In this document: piece by piece, positions 16,901 through 26,899 of the stretch
Layout of the letters: each line of letters begins with the position of its first letter
Numbering within the stretch: the first letter of the stretch is position 1
Assembly: GCA_012719545.1 (NCBI GenBank)
Contig: JAAYAD010000046.1
Location: 1-57,947 of the forward strand
Reading direction: 5' to 3'
Origin: Clostridiaceae bacterium
Lineage (GTDB): Bacteria > Bacillota > Clostridia > DSM-8532
DNA: 57,947 bases
Made by a program: the position numbers and the translations under genes
The notes under the pieces: model-generated
Told to the model about the DNA's origin: nothing
Databases searched by the model: none
Seen by the model: only the letters and a program-made list of their open reading frames with translations

Positions 16901-18756
16901 AATAACCTCATTAACAGCCCATTGCTGCGTTCAATAAATTTAGTCATGGTTTCGGGATCAAGCTGCCTGTGGTTCAGCATGGCAAGATCGTATACATGGC
17001 TGGCCGCAAGAAGGGCGTCCTCCCTCCTATTATCCTCTTCATAAAGCTTTGCTATTCTTTGGATAATAGTATTCCTGACATTCAACACCAGTGTTTCCTC
17101 ATCCGGGAAAACATCATTGCCATTTAAGCCTCCAAAGGCACGGCTCATATCCTTAAACCTTCTTGCATGCTCGGAAATTAATATCATTGCCGGCATGGAT
17201 TCATTCTTAAGGCTTTCCACAGTAAGCTTAAGCTTGTCCTTTCCTGTAGCTTCCTTAAATATTTTCTCATACTTTTCTGCCAGCTTTTTGTTGGCATCGT
17301 TGTTTGCGTCATCAGCTTTCATGTTCTGGATTATATCAGCATCAACGCGCATGAACTTTACATCACGGTTCTGGCTTTCCATGAAGCTGATAAAATGAGT
17401 ATCTATCATGGTATTGAGGACAACCGCGTCAATGCCATTCTCCTTGAACATATTGATATACTGAGCCTGCTGCTTTTCGTCATTTACATAATAAATGACT
17501 TTGTCTTTCTGATTGTTCTTTTCAAGATATTCGGACTGGGTTACGTATTTGCCGTTAATTGTCTTGTAAATAAGGATATCCTTAATCTTTTCATAGAACT
17601 TGGGCTCTCTCATGCAGCCGTATTTGACAAATGGGTTAATATCATCCCAGTACTTTTCATAATCTCCCCTGTCCTTTTTAAACAGGAGCTGCAATTTATC
17701 GGCAACCTTTTTGGTAATGTGGTTGGATATCTTGTTGACATAACCTTCGTTCTGCAAAAAGCTTCTTGAAACATTAAGAGGCAGGTCGGGGCAGTCAAGG
17801 CATCCTTTTAACAGCATGAGAAATTCAGGAATTACTTCCTTAATATTATCTGCCACAAACACCTGGTTATAGAACAGCTTTATCTTTCCTTCCAGGGTGT
17901 CAAATTCATGCTTAAGCTTTGGGAAGTAAATAATACCCTTCATATTGAAAGGATAATCCATATTAATGTGTATCCAGAACAAAGGATCGTTAAAATCAAA
18001 GAAGACTTCATGATAGAAGCTCTTATATTCCTCATCGGTGCAATCCCTTGGATTTTTGAGCCACAAAGGATGAGTATTGTTTATTGGCTTTTCTTCCTTA
18101 TCCTTTTTGTCATCTTTCTTTTCATTTTCATCTATAAGGTATATTTCATACTGGAGGAATGCGAAGTATTTCTTAAGGATCTCACGAACCTTCCAGGTAT
18201 CCAAGAACTCTTTTGAATCCTCAGCAATCTTAAGGGTAACGACAGTACCCACAGTATTTTTTTCGCAATCCTGCATGGTGTATTCTGTGTTTCCTGTGCT
18301 TTCCCAAAGCACAGCCTTTTCTCCCTCTTTGTATGAGAGGGTTTCAATTGTAACCTTCTCGCTTACCATGAAGGATGAATAGAAGCCTAAGCCAAAGTGG
18401 CCTATTATCTGGTTTTCATCAGTTTTATCCTTATATTTTTCGATAAACTCCTTGGCACCCGAAAAGGCTATCTGATTGATATATTTCTTAACTTCCTCTC
18501 CGGTCATGCCTATACCGTTATCGGATATGGCAATAGTTCCTTTTTCCTTGTTAACCAGAACCTCAATGCGGGGCTTGTATCCTTCGGGGAGAACAGCTTC
18601 ACCGATATCCGACAATTTCTTCAGCTTGCTTATGGCATCGGAAGCATTGGACACCAATTCCCTTAAGAAAATGTCCTTTTCAGAATAGAGCCATTTTTTA
18701 ATTATCGGAAAAATATTTTCGGTTTCGATTGAAATACTGCCTCTTTCGTTATACAA
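16897..18756 (-). CDS. htpG: Molecular chaperone HtpG (Hsp90)
   Basis: This is a dimeric ATP-dependent chaperone. It has 619 residues from the chosen start. GHKL ATPase motifs are present: [11 protein letters not shown] (with the catalytic Glu), DNGIGMT and [10 protein letters not shown] charged stretch ([11 protein letters not shown], about 215-230) joins the N and middle domains, and the middle-domain catalytic loop with SRSFLQ (Arg) is present. Start choice: TTG 18756 lies 8 bases after GGGAGG; the in-frame ATG at 18774 lies before that site. A perfect CIRCE operator and a sigma-A promoter lie just upstream, which predicts HrcA control. In Bacillus subtilis htpG is not in the CIRCE class. 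Confidence 0.96.
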   Translation of the reverse strand: MYNERGSISIETENIFPIIKKWLYSEKDIFLRELVSNASDAISKLKKLSDIGEAVLPEGYKPRIEVLVNKEKGTIAISDNGIGMTGEEVKKYINQIAFSGAKEFIEKYKDKTDENQIIGHFGLGFYSSFMVSEKVTIETLSYKEGEKAVLWESTGNTEYTMQDCEKNTVGTVVTLKIAEDSKEFLDTWKVREILKKYFAFLQYEIYLIDENEKKDDKKDKEEKPINNTHPLWLKNPRDCTDEEYKSFYHEVFFDFNDPLFWIHINMDYPFNMKGIIYFPKLKHEFDTLEGKIKLFYNQVFVADNIKEVIPEFLMLLKGCLDCPDLPLNVSRSFLQNEGYVNKISNHITKKVADKLQLLFKKDRGDYEKYWDDINPFVKYGCMREPKFYEKIKDILIYKTINGKYVTQSEYLEKNNQKDKVIYYVNDEKQQAQYINMFKENGIDAVVLNTMIDTHFISFMESQNRDVKFMRVDADIIQNMKADDANNDANKKLAEKYEKIFKEATGKDKLKLTVESLKNESMPAMILISEHARRFKDMSRAFGGLNGNDVFPDEETLVLNVRNTIIQRIAKLYEEDNRREDALLAASHVYDLAMLNHRQLDPETMTKFIERSNGLLMRLL

Positions 18757-18790
18757 AGCCAAAACCTCCCACATAGAATTCTACCGATAT

Positions 18791-18819
18791 ATGATAATAT
18801 TAAGGTCAGAGAGTGTCAA
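18791..18819 (-). promoter_or_regulatory. Sigma-A promoter of htpG
   Basis: On the minus strand TTGACA (18814-18819) and TATCAT (18791-18796) are 17 bases apart, about 35 bases before the start. The CIRCE repeat ends 7 bases upstream of the -35. Confidence 0.85.
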
Positions 18820-18826
18820 GATTAAA

Positions 18827-18853
18827 TTAGCACTCTCGGCATGAGAGTGCTAA
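18827..18853. promoter_or_regulatory. CIRCE operator (HrcA-binding inverted repeat)
   Basis: TTAGCACTC, nine bases, GAGTGCTAA: a perfect match to the CIRCE consensus. HrcA binds such sites and represses class I heat-shock genes such as groESL and dnaK. Here it stands upstream of htpG. Confidence 0.95.
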
Positions 18854-18893
18854 CGTATATTCGCATATATGTTAAATCATTAATTTTTCTAAA

Positions 18894-19370
18894 TTATACC
18901 GCTTTGTAGTTCAATGTTTCGGAAGGCTCATCAAGGTTCTGCAGTGAGCGGAGTTGTGCGCGGATAATTGTTTCAAGCTTTGTTTTATAGGTTTCTATAT
19001 CCCTTTTAACACGTTCCTGTTCGTATCTGATGCTTAAAACCTCGCTGTTTGCCTGCTCTATTATCTGCTTTGCCTGTAGCTCGGCTTCCTTGATAATATT
19101 CTCAGCGCTCTTTCTGGCATTGGAAATAATCTCATCACTTGTCTGCTGAGCTACTATCAGACTGTTCTGAAGAGACTTCTCAATTCCCTTGTAATAATCA
19201 AGCCGTCCCTGAACGTCATCGAGCTTGTCCTTGAGCCTGGCATTGTCTCTTATGAGCTCGGCCAGGTCTTCCACGACCTTCTCCAAAACGTCATCCACCT
19301 GAAGGGCATTATAACCAAAGACTGACTTCCTGAACATTATGTTCTGAAGATCATTAGGTGTAAAATTCAC
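18894..19370 (-). CDS. divIVA: DivIVA-domain protein
   Basis: The 158-residue cytoplasmic scaffold probably marks poles or septa by sensing membrane curvature. The N-terminus FTPNDLQNIMFRKSVFGYNALQVDDVLE is the DivIVA lipid-binding domain (about residues 2-35), followed by a long coiled coil to residue 150. GTG 19370 lies 6 bases after GGGGGTG; the longer in-frame ATG adds an unrelated hydrophobic stretch and has no ribosome site. It is the last gene of the yggS-sepF-yggT cluster, as in other Firmicutes. Confidence 0.9.
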   Translation of the reverse strand: MNFTPNDLQNIMFRKSVFGYNALQVDDVLEKVVEDLAELIRDNARLKDKLDDVQGRLDYYKGIEKSLQNSLIVAQQTSDEIISNARKSAENIIKEAELQAKQIIEQANSEVLSIRYEQERVKRDIETYKTKLETIIRAQLRSLQNLDEPSETLNYKAV

Positions 19371-19443
19371 TACAGACACCCCCGCGAAACAAACTAAAAT
19401 AAAGAACAAACCTAAATAAACACCTTTTATAATTTAAGGAGTA

Positions 19444-19701
19444 TTACTTAAGAAGGCCATATACTGCATAAAGTACTATCATGACAAGGAACGGTGAAAC
19501 GTCAATGGTAAGTTTCCTGCCGCTGTCCTGATTAAGCATCTTACGGACAGTCTCAAGCAAAGGCTCTGAAAGAGACAACAGAAACTTAAAGGGCATTGTA
19601 TCTCTATTAACCCCTTTAAATTCACAGATGACCCTTGCCAGTAAAACTGCCTCCATTGTGCATATGACAGCCCTGAGCGCAATTATCAATACCCTGAACA
19701 C
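19444..19701 (-). CDS. YggT-family membrane protein (YlmG)
   Basis: This 85-residue protein has two membrane helices (about 1-25 and 62-84) flanking a loop with LSLSEPLLETVRKML, typical of YggT. Members sit next to sepF and are thought to help envelope or division functions; the mechanism is unknown. Start GTG lies one base after the sepF stop, so translational coupling is likely. Confidence 0.88.
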   Translation of the reverse strand: MFRVLIIALRAVICTMEAVLLARVICEFKGVNRDTMPFKFLLSLSEPLLETVRKMLNQDSGRKLTIDVSPFLVMIVLYAVYGLLK

Positions 19702-19702
19702 A

Positions 19703-20152
19703 TTATTTCACCCAGGGAAAAACTCCTTTATTTCTGATATCGTCCTTTAAATCTCCGGTAATTTCAAAGCTGGCAGGAGTAGCAAGGAAAATGCCTGCAG
19801 AAATCTTCTGGATATCGCCGTCAAGACAATATACAGCACCACTTAAAAAGTCAACCATTCTCTGTGCAAGTGGTGTATCAATGCCTTCTACATTCATTAT
19901 GACAGGTTTGTTTGATTTCAGATGATCGCAAAGCTCACGGGCTTCAAGAATGTTTTGAGGTGAAAGAACAACGACCTTAAGATTGTTATTGTTGTTCATG
20001 CTCAGAACTTTACCCTGACCGTTCTTCTTCTGGGCACCACGTTCATTTTTGGGCGATGAGGCTTCCACTTCCTCTTCTTCGTAGATATCTTCCTCATCGT
20101 AGTTGGTTTCCCAGCCTACAAAATCAAGTACCTTGTCAAATAATTTAGCCAT
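19703..20152 (-). CDS. sepF: Cell division protein SepF
   Basis: SepF binds FtsZ filaments and the membrane and supports septum formation. The 149-residue protein starts MAKLFDKVLDFVGW, an amphipathic membrane anchor, then an acidic linker (DEEDIYEEEEVE), then the SepF core with VVVLSPQNILEARELCDHLKS split over two strands and helix and the GAVYCLDGDIQKI block. ATG 20152 has GGAGGAG about 5 bases before it. Order yggS-sepF-yggT-divIVA is the conserved ylm arrangement. Confidence 0.95.
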   Translation of the reverse strand: MAKLFDKVLDFVGWETNYDEEDIYEEEEVEASSPKNERGAQKKNGQGKVLSMNNNNNLKVVVLSPQNILEARELCDHLKSNKPVIMNVEGIDTPLAQRMVDFLSGAVYCLDGDIQKISAGIFLATPASFEITGDLKDDIRNKGVFPWVK

Positions 20153-20202
20153 TGTAACTCCTCCATTTTTCATTAGTAAAAGTAAAAAGTATTATTCTTA
20201 AA

Positions 20203-20910
20203 TCAGTATACTCTTTCTCCAAATAAGGCACTACCGATTCTTACAATTGTTGCTCCTTCCTCAACGGCAACCGTATAATCCTCGCTCATGCCCATGGAGA
20301 GTTCTTCCATACTGATATTTTCTACCCTTTCCCTCTCAATGTCAACCGATAATTTCTTAAGTGTCCTGAAAACATCACGGACATCCTCAGGATTGTCGGT
20401 TTGGGGTGCCATTGTCATAAGGCCTCTTACTTTAATATTACCCAGTTTTGAAAGCTCAAAAATAAAACTTTTAAGTTCTTCCGGACTTACGCCGGCTTTT
20501 GTGCTTTCCCCGGAAACATTCACCTGCACCAGAACAGGGAATACGTAATTAATTTTTTCTCCCCTTGTATTTAGAGCCTGGGCAAGTTCCATTCTATCAA
20601 GCGAATGAATCAGCTTTATGCGGCTGTCCAGATACTTAACCTTGTTTGTCTGAAGCCTTCCAATAATGTGCCATGCGCACTGTCTACGAATTATATCGGA
20701 TTTTCTTAAAAATTCCTGAACCCTGTTTTCACCAAAACTTGTTATCCCAAGATCAAAGGCAATCTCCATTATATCAACATCAACAGTTTTGGTAACCCCA
20801 AGAAGAAGTATGTCCTTAGGGTCCCGTCCGGCCCTTAAAGCTGCTGCTTCAATGTTTTCCCTGACCTTTAAGATTGATTGACGCAATTTTTCGACTCTTT
20901 CATCAATCAT
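20203..20910 (-). CDS. YggS-family pyridoxal 5'-phosphate homeostasis protein
   Basis: This 235-residue TIM-barrel PLP protein lacks a partner domain and is involved in PLP and amino-acid/keto-acid balance. PLP lysine is in LLGVTKTVD (about residue 40), with FGENRVQE and the C-terminal RIGSALFGER phosphate-binding motif. SMGMSEDYTVAVEEGAT is the family signature. The ATG overlaps the stop of the HlyD-like gene by 4 bases. Confidence 0.94.
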   Translation of the reverse strand: MIDERVEKLRQSILKVRENIEAAALRAGRDPKDILLLGVTKTVDVDIMEIAFDLGITSFGENRVQEFLRKSDIIRRQCAWHIIGRLQTNKVKYLDSRIKLIHSLDRMELAQALNTRGEKINYVFPVLVQVNVSGESTKAGVSPEELKSFIFELSKLGNIKVRGLMTMAPQTDNPEDVRDVFRTLKKLSVDIERERVENISMEELSMGMSEDYTVAVEEGATIVRIGSALFGERVY

Positions 20911-22235
20911 TTCTCAACAACCTGTCCTTCCACAACATTTTTTGGATTTACCAGGTACAAATCAAAAACATAAACACATTTTTCTTCATTGGTAGGGTCT
21001 ATGTTTTCAATTATAGCATATGAATCCTGCTGACCCACTATTTTCACACGCTTAAATACCGCCTTGTCCCTTTCAACAACCGCAATATCGGCGGTATTGT
21101 CTACGGTATTTCTGTTAAACAGGCTTCTTAACGGCACTTTCATACCTGTTACCTGCTGAAGGATAAGATTGCCCTTAAAGCCCCTCTTATCAAGTACTTT
21201 TTCTATATACATATTTAATTTTGCCGTCATTTTCATAATGCCATTCTCAGGCTGTCCAACAGTTTCCAAAGTAACGGGTATGTAATCTTCAATGCCGTCT
21301 ATTTCAAGCTGGTATGTCAAATCACGGCCTTCCATTTTTGCCTTTTCAAATTCAACCTTGATTTGCTGCCCGTCTTTTTCGTTTACGGTAAAGACAATCC
21401 AGGCTTCATCATTTTCAACTACTTTACAGAAAACCTGATCCCTTTTTACATAAATCTCAGAAGGTGTAATCCATTTATTGGGAGCTTCTTCAGCTTCCGC
21501 CTCCTGGATTATTGCCTCTGTGGTTAAGCTTCCCATTTTGTCAGGTGAAAATATTCCTTCAGGATCATCAACCGAATAGGATACAACTCCTGATACAGGC
21601 GAATATACCCTTCTTACCGAATTATTTATGCTGCTTCTTAACCTGTCCAGCTCATCCTTTTCATTTTTCATTTTGCTTATGAGTACGGTATTTTCAAGCA
21701 TTGCCCTTGCTTTTGACTGCAGCACATTGTCCATGGCAATGCGGATGGAATCAATATTTCTCATGTTGCCTGAATTGGATAAGCCGGTCAGTTTGGCAAT
21801 CTGTGTTTCTATGGCATTATGCCACTGATCCCGTTCCTTTCCGGCGGAATTGTCGTATTCAATTACAACCCTTTTTAGTATATCCAGCTCCATCTGCCTG
21901 TAATTTTCAACTACATCCTTAAGGTCGGACTGGATATAGGACACTATTTCGTTTCCTTTTGATACTTTTTCTCCGAACTGGACGGTAGGAATCAATACCC
22001 CGTCCCCCGGAGAGGCAACAGAAAGCTCCTTCCGGATAAAAACCCCCTTAACAGGTGTGGTTATCTCCAGGGTGGCATTCCTTACTGCATTTATTTCATA
22101 ATTGGACGACAAAAACCAATTCCACAATGCAGGAAGATAAATAAGGGTCAGAACAAAGACCAGAAAGCTTAAGAGTCTTCTCCTTCTCCTGCGTTGTTTT
22201 CTTTTCTTTTTTCTTGCCTCAAGCTCGTTGGTCAT
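20907..22235 (-). CDS. HlyD-like single-span membrane protein
   Basis: The 442-residue protein has a very basic cytoplasmic head (KKKRKQRRRRRR, about 9-20), one membrane helix (about 24-46), and an extracellular HlyD-like biotinyl-lipoyl/barrel-sandwich domain split by a helical hairpin (about 110-205). There is no ABC or MFS partner beside it. Homologues of this layout precede yggS-sepF in many Clostridia, suggesting an envelope or division role rather than drug export. ATG 22235 follows GGGAGGA; in-frame codons upstream to 22259 are not supported. Confidence 0.82.
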   Translation of the reverse strand: MTNELEARKKKRKQRRRRRRLLSFLVFVLTLIYLPALWNWFLSSNYEINAVRNATLEITTPVKGVFIRKELSVASPGDGVLIPTVQFGEKVSKGNEIVSYIQSDLKDVVENYRQMELDILKRVVIEYDNSAGKERDQWHNAIETQIAKLTGLSNSGNMRNIDSIRIAMDNVLQSKARAMLENTVLISKMKNEKDELDRLRSSINNSVRRVYSPVSGVVSYSVDDPEGIFSPDKMGSLTTEAIIQEAEAEEAPNKWITPSEIYVKRDQVFCKVVENDEAWIVFTVNEKDGQQIKVEFEKAKMEGRDLTYQLEIDGIEDYIPVTLETVGQPENGIMKMTAKLNMYIEKVLDKRGFKGNLILQQVTGMKVPLRSLFNRNTVDNTADIAVVERDKAVFKRVKIVGQQDSYAIIENIDPTNEEKCVYVFDLYLVNPKNVVEGQVVEK

Positions 22236-22265
22236 GGCTATCCTCCCGGAACAGGGCAAAATGTG

Positions 22266-23555
22266 TTACAGATTTATTATCTTTTTATCTGCCAGCTCCT
22301 GTACGGCGCACATAACTCCAAGCTTAATGTGCTCGTAAACCAAACCGCCCTGCATGTATGCAACATATGGCGGCCGGATTGGAGCATCAGCACTAAGCTC
22401 TATGGATGACCCTTGAATAAATGCGCCGGCAGCCATAATTACCGGAGAATCATATCCGGGCATGTCCCATGGCTCAGGCCTAACAAAGGAGTCCACCGGT
22501 GATCCCTTCTGGATGCCCTGACAGAATGCAATAACTGCATCTTCTTTGTTGAATTTAATGGACTGGATGATGTCGCAGCGCGGTTCAAAAGGTCCGGGGC
22601 ATGTTTCAAAGCCCAGACTCTTCATAACCTGAGAGGCAAAAACTGCTCCTTTAAGGCTTTCAGCCACCACATGGGGAGCCATGAAGAATCCCTGGAACAT
22701 AAGTCTGTTATGGCCAAGGGTTGCCCCTACTTCACGGCCCAAGCCGGGAATGGTCATGCGGTAGGATATTTTCTCAACAAGGTCCTTTCGACCTGCAATA
22801 TAACCTCCTGATGGCACAAGCCCACCACCAGGATTTTTTATAAGGGAGCCTGCTATAATATCCACTCCAACTGCCGTAGGCTCTCGTTCCTCCACAAATT
22901 CACCATAGCAGTTGTCCACCATCACTAAAACATCTTTCTTAACTGACTTAACAAGCTGAACAACCCTCTTAATTTCGGACACGGTAAGGGCAGGACGCCA
23001 CGCATAGCCCCTGGAACGCTGTATGAAAATAAGTTTTGTTCTCTCATTTATGGCCTCTGTAACCGCCTGGTCGTCAATAACGCCGTCTTGAGTAAGCTCA
23101 ACCTGCTTATAAGTAACTCCATATTCCTTAAGTGAGCCAGAGCCCTCTTCACCCCTGATGCCTATTACCTCATCCAGTGTGTCATAGGGTTTTCCGGTTA
23201 TGGAGAGGAGCTCGTCACCCGGCCTTAAAATTCCATACAGGCAAAGGGCAAGGGCGTGGGAACCACAGGTTATGTTGTGCCTTACTATTGCATCCTCCGC
23301 CTCAAAGGCATGGGCATAAACAGCGTCCAGAACTTCTCTTCCCCTGTCGTTGTAGCCATATCCCGTTGTTCCTGAGAAATGGGTATCACTCAGCTTTTCA
23401 AGCTGCATGGCGCGGATAACCTTAAGCTGATTCTGCTCCTTGATTTTATCTATTTTATAAAAACTGCTTTTTACTTCTTCTTCGGCTTTACCAGCAAGCT
23501 CAATAATCTTAGGGTCTATGTTAAAACAACTGTAGTATTCAATCTGACTTTTCAT
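22266..23555 (-). CDS. Methionine gamma-lyase family PLP protein (aluminium-resistance-protein type)
   Basis: A 429-residue fold-type I PLP enzyme. The Schiff-base lysine is in AGSLIKNPGGG (about residue 235), preceded by the PLP-contacting DNCYGEFVE. It belongs to the Met_gamma_lyase family once called aluminium resistance proteins; the true substrate is unclear, with Cys/Met C-S lysis assumed. ATG follows GAGG. It lies 14 bases after the TPR gene and 30 before the HlyD-like gene. Confidence 0.9.
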   Translation of the reverse strand: MKSQIEYYSCFNIDPKIIELAGKAEEEVKSSFYKIDKIKEQNQLKVIRAMQLEKLSDTHFSGTTGYGYNDRGREVLDAVYAHAFEAEDAIVRHNITCGSHALALCLYGILRPGDELLSITGKPYDTLDEVIGIRGEEGSGSLKEYGVTYKQVELTQDGVIDDQAVTEAINERTKLIFIQRSRGYAWRPALTVSEIKRVVQLVKSVKKDVLVMVDNCYGEFVEEREPTAVGVDIIAGSLIKNPGGGLVPSGGYIAGRKDLVEKISYRMTIPGLGREVGATLGHNRLMFQGFFMAPHVVAESLKGAVFASQVMKSLGFETCPGPFEPRCDIIQSIKFNKEDAVIAFCQGIQKGSPVDSFVRPEPWDMPGYDSPVIMAAGAFIQGSSIELSADAPIRPPYVAYMQGGLVYEHIKLGVMCAVQELADKKIINL

Positions 23556-23569
23556 TTCTGCCTCTTTTC

Positions 23570-24433
23570 TTATTGCTCATCAACAGTATTTTCATTTGAT
23601 TCTCGGGTATCTGCATTTTGGCTTTCAACTTTTGCTTCCAGTTCCTTCTGGTAAGCTTCCACTTCATCCCTGGTTACGGTGCTGACATTCCAGAACCGCA
23701 GCGAGAGAGCGTGGCGAACCATATAAAGGGCCTTTTCAAGATCCCCCGTATGTTCCAGTACATGTGCGTAATTATAATAAGCTTCCGGGAAAACGGGCTT
23801 TAGTTTCATAACATTCTGGTAGATTTCATTGGCCTTGTCATATTCCCCAAGCTTTATATAGGTTGAACCAAGGTTGTCCAGAATAATAGCATTGCTGCTG
23901 TTGTAATCCATTGCCTTAAGGTTAAAATCCAAAGCTTTTTGCATATCGCCTTTTTCAATATACAAAAAACCTAAGGTTGCATAAACATTTGTGTGTTCAT
24001 ATTGTTCCAGCAACTTTTCCAGATCTTCTATTGCCTCGTCAATTTTACCCTGTTTCCACAGAACCATGGCCTTGGTCTGTCTTAAGGCATACCTGTCATT
24101 TTCATTATCGGCACAATCCAATGCCTTATCTATTTGGAAGGCTGCCTCATCGGTAAAACCAAGCTTTAAAAGAAGATATGCCAGGCTTCCCCTGAGTTTT
24201 GCCGCTTTTGGCGCAATTTCAACCGCTTTTTTCAGGTCTTGCAATGCACCATCAAAATCTCCCTTGTGATATTTTGCATTGGCTGAGTTCTGATAGACTA
24301 TGCTCCTGTTGAACCACACCATTCCCAGAATAAAAAGTACAACAACGGCTATTCCGCCTAAAGTTCCAAGATATTTAAATGCAAAATACAAAATGAGAAA
24401 AGGTAATATAACCCGCAATGCTGAACCAACCAT
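23570..24433 (-). CDS. Membrane-anchored TPR protein
   Basis: The 287-residue protein has a hydrophobic N-terminus with two close helices (about 6-44), then five or more tetratricopeptide repeats (YHKGDFDGALQDLKKA, YIEKGDMQKALDF, YIKLGEYDKANEIY and YAHVLEHTGDLEKALYM) and a charged tail. TPR arrays act as protein-protein scaffolds. It heads the division-type cluster and may serve envelope assembly; this is inference. Start ATG has GGAG about 7 bases before it. Confidence 0.85.
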   Translation of the reverse strand: MVGSALRVILPFLILYFAFKYLGTLGGIAVVVLFILGMVWFNRSIVYQNSANAKYHKGDFDGALQDLKKAVEIAPKAAKLRGSLAYLLLKLGFTDEAAFQIDKALDCADNENDRYALRQTKAMVLWKQGKIDEAIEDLEKLLEQYEHTNVYATLGFLYIEKGDMQKALDFNLKAMDYNSSNAIILDNLGSTYIKLGEYDKANEIYQNVMKLKPVFPEAYYNYAHVLEHTGDLEKALYMVRHALSLRFWNVSTVTRDEVEAYQKELEAKVESQNADTRESNENTVDEQ

Positions 24434-24503
24434 TCCAATATCTCCTCATACTCTATAATTTTTCATTGGTATAAAAATGAGCATAAATGCTGATAATTCA
24501 GCA

Positions 24504-24555
24504 CTAAGCAATTGGCATTAATACGAAAAAACGCCAAACAATGCCAATTGCTTAG
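24504..24555. repeat. 16-bp perfect inverted repeat with 20-base loop
   Basis: CTAAGCAATTGGCATT (24504-24519) is repeated in inverse at 24540-24555. There is no T tail, so it is not a standard terminator. It lies about 70 bases upstream of the TPR gene in a 358-base stretch that otherwise holds only the tRNA promoter. Confidence 0.7.
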
Positions 24556-24709
24556 CCAAATAAGCAAAACGGAATATAAATATATTACCATTATTGCATG
24601 TCCATTTCAAATATTGCATAACTCAATGGCAATCAATTATTTAAGGTTTTAAGACAGCTTTTTTGGCACAACTGCCGATGATAATATTATTTATTTATGA
24701 GGCTTATAC

Positions 24710-24738
24710 TTTACAAACAGAAACTTGGATGCTATAAT
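24710..24738 (+). promoter_or_regulatory. Promoter of tRNA-Val
   Basis: TTTACA (24710-24715) and TATAAT (24733-24738) are 17 bases apart, about 54 bases before the tRNA. Confidence 0.8.
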
Positions 24739-24791
24739 GGATTTCGCCGATGCAAGGCATGACCTGATTATGGACAAAATATATAAAATAT

Positions 24792-24868
24792 GGTCGCTTA
24801 GCTCAGATGGTTAGAGTACTTGCTTGACATGCAAGGGGTCACTGGTTCGATTCCAGTAGCGACCACCA
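24792..24868 (+). tRNA. tRNA-Val (anticodon GAC), CCA encoded
   Basis: All arms fold. Acceptor GGTCGCT pairs with AGCGACC; anticodon stem CTTGC/GCAAG encloses loop TTGACAT with anticodon GAC; T arm ACTGG-TTCGATT-CCAGT. Discriminator A is followed by an encoded CCA at 24866-24868. Confidence 0.97.
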
Positions 24869-24871
24869 AAT

Positions 24872-24900
24872 AGCCGGTTGCAGTTTGCAACCGGCTTTTA
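24872..24900 (+). terminator. Terminator of tRNA-Val
   Basis: AGCCGGTTGCA (24872-24882) pairs with TGCAACCGGCT (24886-24896), followed by T residues. Confidence 0.9.
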
Positions 24901-25240
24901 CAGTTCGCTAATATTTTGAAGTGAAGGCATACCATGTAAAAAACTGATTATTAAGGTATGTATATATGTATAAAAATAATAATTACGGGGCATGTTTTGA
25001 GCCCATTCTCTACATCTGTTTTTCTTGCTTTTTTGTTCCTTTCATTTATAATTTATTTATAATTCATGAAAGCCAAATCTTTATATGGTTATAGGTATCT
25101 AATTATTATTCTTTAATTAATTTATAGCTTAAAACAGACTATACCTGATTCTATAACCATGATTCCTATATATTAAGGGCTTTTGGATAAAATAATTTAA
25201 TTGCAATACATATTCGGAAATTTGAAAGGTGGAGTGAGCT
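24901..25240 (+). other. guaA upstream region
   Basis: This 340-base AT-rich region holds no ORF. GGTTATAG (25087-25094) and CTATAACC (25151-25158) are inverted, and the neighbouring AGGTAT (25093-25098) and ATACCT (25141-25146) are also inverted. I see no purine-riboswitch core and no convincing promoter hexamers. Confidence 0.5.
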
Positions 25241-26773
25241 TTGAGCCATGAGTTAATTCTGGTCCTTGATTTTGGCGGCCAGTATAATCAGCTTATTGCC
25301 CGAAGGGTTAGAGAAGCAAATGTCTATTGTGAAGTACTTCCTTACAATGTCTCAATAGATAGAATTAAAGAGAAATCACCCAAGGGTATTATCTTCACAG
25401 GAGGTCCTGCATCTGTTCTGGATAGCAATGCCCCCAAATGTGACAAAGAGGTTTTCAATTTAGGCATCCCCATTCTTGGCATTTGTTACGGAATGCAGCT
25501 TATGAGCCATATGCTAGGCGGAGATGTAGCCAAGGCCAGCAGCAGAGAATACGGAAAGACAGATATCACCTTAAGTGAGAACATACTGTTTTCAGGAATT
25601 GAAAAAGAAACAAGCTGCTGGATGAGCCACACATATCAGGTTGTTAAACTTCCCGAAGGCTTTAAAACCATTGCAGGTTCAGAAAACTGTCCCATCGCGG
25701 CAATGGCCGATGACGCTAGAAAATTCTATGCAGTTCAGTTCCATCCTGAGGTCTTGCATACTCTCCGCGGAAAAGAAATAATTCACAACTTCCTTTTCAG
25801 AGTCTGTAATCTGTCAGGCGACTGGAAAATGAGCTCCTTTGTTGAGGAAACAATAGAGAATATCAGAAAAAAAGTCGGAGACAAAAAGGTTCTCTGTGCT
25901 CTTTCCGGAGGAGTTGATTCTTCCGTTGCTGCCGTACTGGTTCACAGGGCAGTTGGTGATCAGCTTACATGCATATTTGTTGACCATGGCCTTTTAAGAA
26001 AGAATGAAGGCGACCAGGTTGAAGAAGTATTTAAGAATAAATTTAACATGAACCTTATAAGGGTAAATGCCGAAGAGCGCTTTTTGGAGCGTCTTAAAGG
26101 CGTAAGCGATCCAGAAAAGAAGAGAAAGATTATTGGCGAGGAATTTATAAGAGTATTTGAGGATGAAGCCAAAAAGATAGGACAAATTGATTTTCTGGTT
26201 CAGGGTACCATCTATCCCGACGTCATTGAAAGCGGTGTTGGCGACGCAGCAGTTATAAAGAGCCATCACAATGTAGGCGGGCTTCCCGAACACATTGAAT
26301 TCAAGGAAATAATAGAGCCCCTGCGCAGCCTTTTTAAGGATGAAGTGCGCATGGCAGGCCTTGAGCTTGGAATACCTGAAGAAATGGTGTGGCGTCAGCC
26401 CTTCCCTGGTCCCGGCCTTGCAGTAAGAATAATTGGTGACATCACCAAGTTTAAACTGGATATTTTAAGGGAGGCCGATTATATCTTCAGGGACGAAGTT
26501 GCAAAAGCTGGCCTGGACAGAGAAATCAACCAGTACTTTGCGGTTCTCACAAACATGAGAAGTGTTGGCGTAATGGGCGATGAAAGAACCTACGACTATA
26601 CACTGGCCCTCCGTGCAGTTACCACAACCGACTTTATGACAGCCGACTGGGCAAGACTTCCCCACGATCTTTTGGAGCGTGTGTCTAACAGGATTGTTAA
26701 CGAAGTTGGCCATATTAACCGCGTAGTCTATGACATAACCACAAAGCCACCCTCAACTATAGAGTGGGAATAA
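25241..26773 (+). CDS. guaA: GMP synthase (glutamine-hydrolysing)
   Basis: GuaA amidates XMP to GMP using glutamine and ATP. The 510-residue two-domain protein has a class I amidotransferase domain with the Cys nucleophile in GICYGMQLM (about 84) and His in FHPEV (about 170). It is followed by the ATP pyrophosphatase domain with P-loop SGGVDSS (about 225) and the dimerisation domain ending in the PPSTIEWE signature. Start is TTG, 6 bases after AAGGTGGAG. It appears to be transcribed alone. Confidence 0.98.
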   Translation: MSHELILVLDFGGQYNQLIARRVREANVYCEVLPYNVSIDRIKEKSPKGIIFTGGPASVLDSNAPKCDKEVFNLGIPILGICYGMQLMSHMLGGDVAKASSREYGKTDITLSENILFSGIEKETSCWMSHTYQVVKLPEGFKTIAGSENCPIAAMADDARKFYAVQFHPEVLHTLRGKEIIHNFLFRVCNLSGDWKMSSFVEETIENIRKKVGDKKVLCALSGGVDSSVAAVLVHRAVGDQLTCIFVDHGLLRKNEGDQVEEVFKNKFNMNLIRVNAEERFLERLKGVSDPEKKRKIIGEEFIRVFEDEAKKIGQIDFLVQGTIYPDVIESGVGDAAVIKSHHNVGGLPEHIEFKEIIEPLRSLFKDEVRMAGLELGIPEEMVWRQPFPGPGLAVRIIGDITKFKLDILREADYIFRDEVAKAGLDREINQYFAVLTNMRSVGVMGDERTYDYTLALRAVTTTDFMTADWARLPHDLLERVSNRIVNEVGHINRVVYDITTKPPSTIEWE

Positions 26774-26899
26774 TTACAAACCTTTTTTCTTAATGTTTTT
26801 AGTGTCATTCTAATGGAACTCTAATTATTCTAACAGGAACGCCTAATGATAAGGTCTTAAAATAAAATCACAGACAATATCATTGGAGGTGCTCCTGTT

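Noticed and set aside
24901..25240. Purine or other known riboswitch upstream of guaA
   Set aside because: No purine-aptamer core or loop-loop motif is visible; only simple inverted repeats are present.
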